A program made the translations under genes and the position numbers. A model generated the notes under the pieces. It searched no databases. It was not told the origin of the DNA and was given only the letters and a program-made list of their open reading frames with translations. DNA of 7,618 bases from Ktedonobacteraceae bacterium (GTDB taxonomy: Bacteria > Chloroflexota > Ktedonobacteria > Ktedonobacterales > Ktedonobacteraceae), in assembly GCA_014896635.1 (NCBI GenBank), contig JADBKA010000230.1, positions 1 to 7,618 of the forward strand. Direction: 5' to 3'. Position 1 is the first letter of the stretch. Each line of letters opens with the position of its first letter. Positions 1 to 6,427 of the stretch are shown here, piece by piece.

Positions 1-30
1 TTAGTGCTAGCATTTCACCGTAGCTATAAT
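1..30 (+). promoter_or_regulatory. Possible sigma-70-type promoter for sucC
   Basis: A perfect TATAAT hexamer lies at 25-30, about 60 bases before the sucC start. The matching -35 position falls at the window edge (TTAGTG at 1-6 with an 18-base spacer) and matches TTGACA only weakly. A small inverted repeat follows at 35-49 (ACTCC, loop TCGCC, GGAGT), which would lie in the 5' leader. The region has no open reading frame. The -10 is seen directly; its use as a promoter is inference. Confidence 0.35.
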
Positions 31-91
31 CTCAACTCCTCGCCGGAGTGGCAGATTATGTAGCAACGCAGCACAAGGAGTTTATTTTACA

Positions 92-1231
92 GTGAAAATC
101 CACGAATACCAGGCCAAAGATATCCTGGCGCGCTACGGGATCCCGGTCCAGCCCGGCAAAGTAGCGTATACGCCGGAGCAGGCCGAGGCAATTGCCCGCG
201 AACTGGGCGGGCCGGTTGTCATCAAAGCTCAGGTCTATGTCGGCGGACGCGGCAAAGCCGGCGGCATCCAGTTTGGCGACACGCCGGCACTGGCGCGGGC
301 CGCCGCAGAGCGCGTGCTCGGCATGGACATCAAAGGGTTGACCGTCGAGAAAGTGCTCGTCACATCGAAGATTAACATTCAGGAAGAATACTACCTCGGC
401 ATCATCCTTGACCGCAAATCTCAGGCGCCAGTCGTGATGGTCTCGAAAGAAGGCGGCATTGATATTGAAGAGGTGGCAGCCACCGCGCCGGAGAAGATCA
501 TCAAACAGGCGATAGACATGCACTGGGGCTTGCGCCCATTCGAGGCACGCGATATCGTCGCGCGAGCCGGCTTCCCTCACCAGACCATTGCAAAGGCCGG
601 CGCCATTCTGGCCGCGCTCGCCAGAGCTTTCATCGAGAGCGATGCCAGCCTGGCCGAAATCAACCCGCTGGCCCTGACCACCGATGGACAGGTTCTGGCC
701 GCCGATGCGAAGATTCTCCTCGATGACAACGGCCTTTTCCGCCAGAAGGAATACGCTACCTGGGCAGAACCAGAAGAGTCCAATCCCCTGGAATACGAAG
801 CGAAGCAGGCCGGGCTAACCTACGTCAAACTGAATGGCGATATTGGCGTCATCGGCAACGGCGCGGGCCTGGTCATGACCACGCTCGATATGGTCGCGCG
901 TGTCGGCGGCAAACCGGCGAACTTTCTGGACATCGGCGGCGGCGCCAAAGCAGAAGTGATGCGCAAGGCGCTGACCTTCGTCGCAAAAGATCCGCAGGTC
1001 AGGGGCATCCTGGTCAACATCTTTGGCGGCATTACACGTGGCGAAGAGGTCGCTCAGGGTGTGATTCTGGCTCAGCCTGAGCTGCCCGCAGGCATGCCTG
1101 TTGTCGTCCGCCTCTCAGGCACCGGCGCTGAAGCAGGGCGCGCCATGCTCAAAGATGCCGGCCTTGACTGGGGCAAAGATATGCGCGATGCCGCACAGAA
1201 AATCGTCGCCGCAGTAGGCGCAAGGGGATAG
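92..1231 (+). CDS. sucC: Succinyl-CoA synthetase (ADP/GDP-forming), beta subunit
   Basis: This is the beta subunit of the cytoplasmic TCA-cycle enzyme that interconverts succinyl-CoA + NDP + Pi and succinate + CoA + NTP. It works with the SucD alpha subunit encoded next. At 379 residues it is close to E. coli SucC (388). The N-terminal ATP-grasp domain (about 1-235) shows HEYQAK at 4-9, the nucleotide loop GGRGKAGG at 51-58, and the metal-binding EINPLA (189-194) and DAK (205-207). The C-terminal ligase domain (about 240-379) shows NGAGLVM (256-262), FLDIGGGA (278-285) and [13 protein letters not shown] (309-321). The start is GTG at 92, behind AAGGAG at 75-80 with a rather long 11-base spacer; the encoded N-terminus aligns with the family from residue 1. 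Residue 20 is Gln, where E. coli has Pro; Gln20 is the guanine-reading residue of the pig GTP-specific enzyme, so GDP/GTP use is possible. The family call is certain; the nucleotide preference is inference. Confidence 0.97.
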   Translation: MKIHEYQAKDILARYGIPVQPGKVAYTPEQAEAIARELGGPVVIKAQVYVGGRGKAGGIQFGDTPALARAAAERVLGMDIKGLTVEKVLVTSKINIQEEYYLGIILDRKSQAPVVMVSKEGGIDIEEVAATAPEKIIKQAIDMHWGLRPFEARDIVARAGFPHQTIAKAGAILAALARAFIESDASLAEINPLALTTDGQVLAADAKILLDDNGLFRQKEYATWAEPEESNPLEYEAKQAGLTYVKLNGDIGVIGNGAGLVMTTLDMVARVGGKPANFLDIGGGAKAEVMRKALTFVAKDPQVRGILVNIFGGITRGEEVAQGVILAQPELPAGMPVVVRLSGTGAEAGRAMLKDAGLDWGKDMRDAAQKIVAAVGARG

Positions 1232-1244
1232 AGGGTCACAACTT

Positions 1245-2111
1245 ATGAGTATTCTACTGGATAACACAACCCGCGTCATCGTTCAGGGTATCACCGGACG
1301 CGAAGGACATTTTCACACGCGCAACATGCTGGCCGCCGGTACCAACATTGTGGGCGGCATGACCCCCGGCAAGGGCGGACAGGCCGTCGAGGGCGTTCCC
1401 GTCTTTGATACCGTGAACCAGGCAAAAGCCGCTACCGACGCCAATGCTAGCTGCATCTTTGTACCGCCCGCCGGAGCCGCCGACGCCATCGAAGAAGCAG
1501 CCTATGCAGGCATCAAACTGATCGTCTGCATCACCGAAGGCATCCCCGTCATCGACATGACACGCGCCATGCTGGCCGTCCGCGAAAAAGGCGCAACGCT
1601 GATCGGCCCCAACTGTCCCGGCCTGGCAACCCCTGGGCAGGGCAAAATCGGCATCATGCCCTACCAGATCTTCACTCCCGGCCCCGTCGGCTTCATCTCG
1701 CGCTCAGGCACGCTCACCTACGAAGTCGTGGCGCTGCTCACCGAGGCGGGTATCGGCCAATCGACCTGCATCGGCATCGGCGGCGATCCCATCATCGGCT
1801 CCACGTTCGTCGATCACCTGAAGCTTTTTGAAGCGGACCCGCAGACACAGGCGGTAGTGTTGTGCGGCGAGATTGGCGGGAGCGACGAAGAGGACGCCGC
1901 AGAATACATCAAAACTCACATGAAAAAGCCGGTTGTGGCGTTTATCTCCGGGCGCACGGCTCCGCCGGGAAAGCGTATGGGACACGCGGGTGCGATCATC
2001 TCCGGCAATACCGGTACCGCACAGGGCAAAGTAGCCGCACTCCAGGCGGCTGGCGTTCCCGTCGCCGATACGATCTTTGACATCCCGGACCTGGTGAAAA
2101 AAGTTCTATAG
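1245..2111 (+). CDS. sucD: Succinyl-CoA synthetase, alpha subunit
   Basis: This catalytic alpha subunit binds CoA and carries the phosphohistidine intermediate of succinyl-CoA synthetase, pairing with SucC. Its 288 residues match the family length (E. coli SucD has 289). The CoA-binding Rossmann domain at about 1-125 shows GITGREG (15-21), PPAGAADAI (74-82) and GPNCPG (121-126). The ligase domain follows with SRSGTLTYE (152-160), GIGGDPI (177-183) and GEIGG (208-212). The phosphorylated histidine is His247 in GHAGA. The ATG is 13 bases after the sucC stop, and its ribosome site GAGGG (1231-1235) begins on the last base of that stop codon, which fits translational coupling in one operon. No missing residue or frame break was seen. 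Confidence 0.98.
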   Translation: MSILLDNTTRVIVQGITGREGHFHTRNMLAAGTNIVGGMTPGKGGQAVEGVPVFDTVNQAKAATDANASCIFVPPAGAADAIEEAAYAGIKLIVCITEGIPVIDMTRAMLAVREKGATLIGPNCPGLATPGQGKIGIMPYQIFTPGPVGFISRSGTLTYEVVALLTEAGIGQSTCIGIGGDPIIGSTFVDHLKLFEADPQTQAVVLCGEIGGSDEEDAAEYIKTHMKKPVVAFISGRTAPPGKRMGHAGAIISGNTGTAQGKVAALQAAGVPVADTIFDIPDLVKKVL

Positions 2112-2134
2112 CGAGGTCTGGCAAAAGGAAGAGT

Positions 2135-3310
2135 ATGACCACAGCCCTCATTTATGATCCGATCTTTCTGGAGCATAAGACGCCGGCGCGCCATCCCGAA
2201 AGGCCGCTGCGTGTCGAAATGGCCTATAAATTTATCGAGGCGCTCGGCTGGCTGAACCGTGAGGGGCTGGTTCAGCTTGCGCCCCGCGCCGCGACGCTGG
2301 ACGAACTGGCAGCAGTTCATGATCTGGAGTACATCCAGGAAGTAGCTACGGCCAGCCAGCGCGCCGCACAGCAAGAAGTCGCCAGCGGACGCCAGACGCT
2401 ATTCTTCGCTACCGATACATACGTCTCTGCGAAAACGTATGAGGCAGCCATCAAGGCAGCCGGCGCTCCGCTCACAGCCATCGACGCACTGATGAAAGGT
2501 GAGATTCACAACGCCTATTGCCTGGTACGTCCCCCCGGCCATCACGCACTACCAGAAACAGCGATGGGTTTCTGCCTCTTCAATAACATCGCCGTTGCAG
2601 CCCGTTATGCCCTTGATCGTTATGGCCTGGAGCGCGTGATGATCATTGACTACGACGTGCATCACGGCAACGGCACACAGGAGATGTTCTACGAAGATCC
2701 GCGCGTCCTCTTTTTCTCCGTTCACCAGGCGCCGTTTTATCCGGGTACCGGCATGTCAGACGAACGTGGAGAAGGTGCGGGCCTGGGGACAACCGTGAAC
2801 GTGCCATTGCCTGCCGGCTGCGGCTTCGAGACCTACGAGCCGATCTTCCGCCAGTTTCTGGCTCCGCTCGCCGACCGCTTCCAGCCACAGCTTATCCTGG
2901 TCTCAGCCGGCTTTGACGCCCACTGGAAAGATCACGAATCGGGAACAAAGCTTCTGGCGCCCGATATGAAACTCTCGACAGCCGGCTTTGCCCGGCTTAA
3001 CCAGATCATCATCGATATAGCGAAGGCACAGTGTGACGGACGATTGATTCTGGTACAGGAAGGCGGTTACCATGCAGAAGCGATGGCATCGTGCGTCGCA
3101 ACCTGCGTGAATCTGCTGTTGGGCGACGATGCAGCCGTTGATAGCCTCGGTCCTCCTCCACAGATGCCTGAGTACCGCATCAACATGGATGTCCTGATTG
3201 CCGAACTGCGCCGCCTGCATGGCCTGACCGGCTACCGCATGCGTAACGCACCAAAACCAGACAGGGCAAAACTACTGCGCGAGATGAAAGGCCCGGATTC
3301 GACTACATAG
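2135..3310 (+). CDS. Histone-deacetylase-family zinc amidohydrolase (AcuC/HDAC-like)
   Basis: The protein (391 residues) belongs to the arginase/deacetylase fold family that removes acetyl or related acyl groups from lysine side chains or polyamines. All expected catalytic parts are visible: the His pair in RPPGHH (132-137), zinc ligands Asp174 and His176 in DYDVHHGNG (172-180), the third ligand Asp261 in SAGFDAH (257-263), and the transition-state Tyr312 in QEGGYH (308-313). No signal peptide or membrane segment is seen, so it is cytoplasmic. The C-terminal stretch after about 330 is a short helical tail of unknown role. The ATG has AAGGA at 2125-2129, 5 bases upstream, and lies 23 bases after sucD, so co-transcription with sucCD is likely. 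The substrate cannot be read from sequence. It could be an AcuC-like protein deacetylase, an acetylpolyamine amidohydrolase, or a deacylase of small molecules. The nearby GNAT gene favours a protein acyl-lysine role, but this is inference. Confidence 0.95.
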   Translation: MTTALIYDPIFLEHKTPARHPERPLRVEMAYKFIEALGWLNREGLVQLAPRAATLDELAAVHDLEYIQEVATASQRAAQQEVASGRQTLFFATDTYVSAKTYEAAIKAAGAPLTAIDALMKGEIHNAYCLVRPPGHHALPETAMGFCLFNNIAVAARYALDRYGLERVMIIDYDVHHGNGTQEMFYEDPRVLFFSVHQAPFYPGTGMSDERGEGAGLGTTVNVPLPAGCGFETYEPIFRQFLAPLADRFQPQLILVSAGFDAHWKDHESGTKLLAPDMKLSTAGFARLNQIIIDIAKAQCDGRLILVQEGGYHAEAMASCVATCVNLLLGDDAAVDSLGPPPQMPEYRINMDVLIAELRRLHGLTGYRMRNAPKPDRAKLLREMKGPDSTT

Positions 3311-3379
3311 TCTGTATATAGCCTGACACCGGCGCTCACCAGGAGAATAGTCGCTCGAAAAGTAGAGGAAGAGGAAGGT

Positions 3380-4264
3380 ATGTCTGTGGGAAAAGTACGC
3401 ATGTTGATGGGGAATGACGAGTTGTTGATCCAGCGTCTGTTACGAACTTCTGAGTACGTCTACCAGCGGTTCACATTGGATGAACTGCCGCGCATTCTCA
3501 GGCGCTGCCCGGCAGCAGGCATGCTCAACGACAGTTCGCTCTACGGCTTCTTACTGGTGCAGATATTGAATCCTGCCGTCGCCTGGATAGCAGGATTTGG
3601 CGTAAGCTGGACGGAGAGCAGAGCTTATGCCGGTATACTCCACAGGCTGCTCGATTTCATGACGGCTCATCTTGCAAGACACGGCTTTCGCTCCCTTTAC
3701 TACTCAGGCAACGACCTGCGCAACGACTGGCTACGGGACCTCCTGCTCCGGCAGAGCTTTCTCCCCTATCAGCAGCTCTATGCCTACGACAAGTTTGACT
3801 TCGGTATTCCTACAACAGGCAATCAACAGGTGCGCATCCGCCCGGTACGCCTCCCGGCACATCTGGCAGCGGACCGGCAGAGCGATCTGCCGGCTCTGCT
3901 GTGGATCGAAGAGGCGTGTTTTGAAGAGGTATGGCGCTATGACGGAATCGCTTTTAGCGATATTGCAGCCACCCACCCCTACTTTGTGGTGGCAGAACTG
4001 AACGGTCAGGTGGTGGGTTACCAGTTCAACGCTGTTGATGGCGAAGCGGGCTACCTTGTACGCATTGCCGTCCACCCCTCATTCTCCGGCAGAGGCATCG
4101 GAGCCCGGTTGCTGGCCGAGGCCGTCCATTTCTTCGCTCAGGCGCATGTATCACGCATCATGCTCAACACGCAGGAGGAGAACGTTCACGCCCACCGGCT
4201 TTACGAATGGTTCGGTTTTTTCCGCCAGCAGCAGATCGGTTTTGTGTTGCGCAAACCCCTGTAA
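3380..4264 (+). CDS. Tandem-lobed GNAT-family N-acyltransferase
   Basis: The C-terminal half (about 150-294) is a recognisable GNAT domain that transfers an acyl group from acyl-CoA to an amine. It has PYFVVAELNGQVVGY (200-214) as strands 2-3, motif A VRIAVHPSFSGRGIGARLL (227-245) with the pyrophosphate loop GRGIGA at 237-242, and motif B around NVHAHRLYEWFGF (268-280). The N-terminal half (about 1-140) has the same order of elements: a strand with AWIAGFGVSW (68-77), a helix, ND..WLRDLLLRQSF (111-127) and a Tyr-rich end. It lacks the acyl-CoA loop, so it looks like a degenerate GNAT lobe, a layout also known from mycothiol synthase (MshD). The total of 294 residues fits a double GNAT. The ATG follows a purine-rich tract (GAGGA at 3365-3369 and 3371-3375). 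In-frame ATG codons at 3401 and 3407 are less well placed. It lies 69 bases after the deacetylase gene on the same strand. The acceptor substrate is unknown. Confidence 0.85.
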   Translation: MSVGKVRMLMGNDELLIQRLLRTSEYVYQRFTLDELPRILRRCPAAGMLNDSSLYGFLLVQILNPAVAWIAGFGVSWTESRAYAGILHRLLDFMTAHLARHGFRSLYYSGNDLRNDWLRDLLLRQSFLPYQQLYAYDKFDFGIPTTGNQQVRIRPVRLPAHLAADRQSDLPALLWIEEACFEEVWRYDGIAFSDIAATHPYFVVAELNGQVVGYQFNAVDGEAGYLVRIAVHPSFSGRGIGARLLAEAVHFFAQAHVSRIMLNTQEENVHAHRLYEWFGFFRQQQIGFVLRKPL

Positions 4265-4271
4265 TATCAGA

Positions 4272-4320
4272 TCCTTTTGAGGAAGGAATAACGCCCTTTT
4301 TCTCTTCTTCCTGGTTTTCT
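4272..4320. terminator. Possible transcription end region between convergent genes
   Basis: The 75 bases between the GNAT stop and the end of the convergent cyclase gene hold a short inverted repeat TCCTT/AAGGA (4272-4276 and 4283-4287), then a T-rich run from about 4297 to 4320. An alternative pairing is AGGAAG (4280-4285) with CTTCCT (4307-4312). Both stems are weak and AT-rich. Convergent genes should end here, but no textbook intrinsic terminator is present. Confidence 0.22.
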
Positions 4321-4339
4321 TTATTCGGAGAGAATCAGC

Positions 4340-6244
4340 TCAATTTATGCCGAAGAGATACCGTACGGTGAGCGGCATCGCGCGATTCTTGACCGACAAC
4401 TGGAAAGGCTTCCCCGCCTGAACCCACTGTTGCACCTGCATATAGGTCGTATCGTTGAGCAGGACATTGTTATCCGACACACTGTTCTGAAGACGAGAAG
4501 CAACATTGACAGCATCGCCAATCGCTGTGTAATTCTGCAAATGTCCCTGCGAGCCAACATTGCCAACAGTGGCAAGACCGGTATTGACGCCAAAGCCGAA
4601 AGAAACTGGCATTTCCTGTGGCCGACTGCGCTGGTATTCCAGTACGGCCATGCGCATCTTCCAGTCCGCGCGTACCGCGCGCAGCGCATGTGAAGACTGA
4701 GGCAGAGGCGCATTGAAAATTGCCATCAGGGCATCTCCCTGGAACGCGGTAAGTGTGCCTTCTTCTTCCCAGATGGCCTCGCACATGATCGCCAGGTAGC
4801 GATTGATCAGATTCATGACTTCTTCAGGCGCCAGGTGCTCACTGAGGCGTGTATAGCCACGAATATCAGCAAAAACGACTGAGATCTCTTTTGTCTCACC
4901 GCCCAGATTGAGGGCCGCCGGATTCTGTATGAGTTGCTGTACCACGCTTGGATGGACAAACCGTTCAAAGATGCGGCGCACCTCTCTCGCTCTGGCCTCG
5001 GCGCGCTTCAATTCCGTCCGATCATCGACAACCAGCGCTATACCGATGGGCGCTCCATCAAGATCGCGCAAGGCAGAGATATAGAAACTGAGGTTGACCT
5101 GTCCGCGCCCGGGGATCTCGCCGGAAAAAGCCTGGTTCACAATAGTGCCATGCGCGTGCTGTACAGGCGCCATGCGTAACAGCTCAATCAGCCTTACGTG
5201 TGCCAGAGGCTTGAACGCCTCTTCAAAGTGCTTGCCCCTGGCCTGCTCAGGATTCATCGCCAGGATATGGCCGGCTGCCCCATTGAAAGCAGTGATGATA
5301 CCATTGACATCCGTCGTAATCACCCCGTTGGCGATAGAACTGAAGATGTTATCCATGTATTGCTTGTCTGCTCTGACCTGCGAGAAGAGGCGGGCATTGT
5401 CAATCGCAATCGCCGCCTGGTTGCAAAAGGCCAGCAGCAAGTCAAGGTGCCGGGGACCAAAGAGGTTTGCGCTTACCCGGCTATCGACATACACGGCGCC
5501 GATACAATGATCGCGGACAACCAGCGGCGCGCACATAATCGAGCGAATGCCGAAAGCCATAATGCTCTGCTGCCCGCTGAGTGTGCTATCGCTCTGCGCA
5601 TCGTCGGCCAGTTTTGGCACGCGGGTTTCAATGACACGTTTGACGGTGCTCCTGCTGATCTCGGCATTGGCGAAAGGCGCTACCGGGATGGTCCGTTTCT
5701 CTTTATCGCGCGCAATGGAAAATTCGAGCGCGCCACTGTCGGGATTCACCAGTACGAGGAACCCGCGCTCGGCATCGACAAATTCAATCACACGATCCAT
5801 CACCAGGCGCAGCACTTCGTCGAATTCAAGCGTTGAATTCAGCACACGGGCAATTTCGTAGAGCGTCTCCAGTTCATCACGCTGTTTTCTGAGATCGGTA
5901 ATATTGATGGTGAGGGCCGCCCGTTCGCGTTCAAATGCTCCTGCCCCGCTACTCAACTCCGGCAGAGTAGATGCTGGAGATTGCTTTTGCACGAGCGCAG
6001 CAATGCGTTGTAAGGACATGCTGAGCCGTCCCAGTTCAATATCGGCCATGCGGCTCACATGCAGAGAATCGCTTAACCAGCGTGCGGCTTCCTCGCCATT
6101 TCCCCCAACCAGCTTCCCTCCTTCAACGACAATCTCTAGCTTTTGTGTATGCTCATGCAGTGTCCGTGCAATACGTACCAGTGTACTGCTGAGCGTGTGC
6201 AACTCGTTGCTTGTTTGCCCGACCCACTCGGTTGATAGTCCCAC
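4340..6244 (-). CDS. GAF-PAS sensor with class III adenylate/guanylate cyclase domain
   Basis: This is a soluble signalling enzyme of about 634 residues. From the preferred start its parts are: a helical N-terminal region without membrane segments (1-100), a probable coiled coil (103-128), a GAF ligand/sensor domain (about 127-288), a PAS domain (about 293-412), a linker helix, and a class III nucleotidyl cyclase domain (about 424-632). In the cyclase, metal-binding Asp460 (VVFADIRGYT) and Asp504 (FQGDALMAIF) are present, as are Asn580 and Arg584 (AIGDAVNVASRL) for transition-state binding. Thr573 sits at one purine-reading position, as in cyanobacterial CyaB1-type enzymes. The other, normally Lys four residues before the second Asp, is Ala500. 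The product is probably cAMP, but the nucleotide is less certain because of this change. An in-frame GTG exists at 6340, but it lies within a stem-loop of the adjacent transposable element. The GTG at 6244 has GGAGG seven bases upstream and is preferred. The gene is convergent with the GNAT gene and downstream of tnpB on the same strand. Confidence 0.9.
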   Translation of the reverse strand: MGLSTEWVGQTSNELHTLSSTLVRIARTLHEHTQKLEIVVEGGKLVGGNGEEAARWLSDSLHVSRMADIELGRLSMSLQRIAALVQKQSPASTLPELSSGAGAFERERAALTINITDLRKQRDELETLYEIARVLNSTLEFDEVLRLVMDRVIEFVDAERGFLVLVNPDSGALEFSIARDKEKRTIPVAPFANAEISRSTVKRVIETRVPKLADDAQSDSTLSGQQSIMAFGIRSIMCAPLVVRDHCIGAVYVDSRVSANLFGPRHLDLLLAFCNQAAIAIDNARLFSQVRADKQYMDNIFSSIANGVITTDVNGIITAFNGAAGHILAMNPEQARGKHFEEAFKPLAHVRLIELLRMAPVQHAHGTIVNQAFSGEIPGRGQVNLSFYISALRDLDGAPIGIALVVDDRTELKRAEARAREVRRIFERFVHPSVVQQLIQNPAALNLGGETKEISVVFADIRGYTRLSEHLAPEEVMNLINRYLAIMCEAIWEEEGTLTAFQGDALMAIFNAPLPQSSHALRAVRADWKMRMAVLEYQRSRPQEMPVSFGFGVNTGLATVGNVGSQGHLQNYTAIGDAVNVASRLQNSVSDNNVLLNDTTYMQVQQWVQAGKPFQLSVKNRAMPLTVRYLFGIN

Positions 6245-6251
6245 AAAGTTG

Positions 6252-6256
6252 CCTCC
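6252..6256 (-). promoter_or_regulatory. Ribosome binding site that sets the cyclase start
   Basis: On the minus strand GGAGG (6256 to 6252) precedes GTG at 6244-6242 by seven bases, ideal spacing. It is in frame with the cyclase domain and is the best initiation signal in the region. The longer reading frame would add 32 residues translated from transposon-end and leader DNA. Confidence 0.75.
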
Positions 6257-6299
6257 ATTCAGGCGGGATGAAGCAGAAAGGTAGACGATGAATAGCTGA

Positions 6300-6317
6300 T
6301 AGTGCGCATATACACTA
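6300..6317. repeat. Short inverted repeat in the cyclase 5' region
   Basis: TAGTG (6300-6304) and CACTA (6313-6317) form a five-base-pair inverted repeat around an eight-base AT-rich centre. It lies 56-73 bases upstream of the preferred cyclase start and just outside the predicted end of the TnpB element. It could be an operator or chance. It overlaps the DNA predicted to be the TnpB guide. Confidence 0.25.
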
Positions 6318-6427
6318 CTACTTACGTGACGACTCCCCACGCCTAAAGACAGGGGCTTCTCAGAAGCGCGTCTTCTGAAGGCTCCGTCCGAGCCTGGGAC
6401 TCTTTTGCAAGCAGGGCGATCCCCGCT
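6306..6427 (-). ncRNA. Predicted TnpB omega/reRNA: scaffold plus guide
   Basis: TnpB nucleases use an RNA made from the 3' end of tnpB and the element's right end, followed by a guide of roughly 16-20 bases copied from flanking DNA. Here, on the minus strand, three stem-loops occur in succession. The first is AGGCTC/GAGCCT with a 5-base loop (6379-6395). The second, abutting it, is TCAGAAG/CTTCTGA with a 5-base loop (6360-6378). The third, after four bases, is CCCCTGTC/GGCGTGGGG (6335-6355) with a TTTA loop, two G-U pairs and one bulged T. A weaker imperfect hairpin lies further 5' at 6410-6427. The tnpB stop codon lies at the loop of the third hairpin, so the last residues of TnpB are encoded by the scaffold. 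The guide would start near 6325 and run to about 6306. The stems are seen directly; the RNA identity and exact ends are inferred from the TnpB family. Confidence 0.6.

Noticed and set aside
56..580. Minus-strand open frame (174 codons) opposite sucC
   Set aside because: It mirrors conserved sucC codons and is a shadow.
5198..5836. Long plus-strand open frame (212 codons) opposite the GAF-PAS region
   Set aside because: It is antisense to a clear multidomain gene, has no family motif and a composition typical of a shadow frame.
3380..6244. cAMP-controlled acetyltransferase system (cyclase next to GNAT, as in mycobacterial PatA)
   Set aside because: The GNAT protein has no cyclic-nucleotide-binding domain; its extra length is a degenerate GNAT lobe, and the two genes are convergent rather than co-transcribed.
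6335..6355. CCCC/GGGG hairpin as an intrinsic terminator of tnpB
   Set aside because: No T-run follows it on the minus strand (AGTCGTCACG instead); it fits an element right end and guide-RNA scaffold better.
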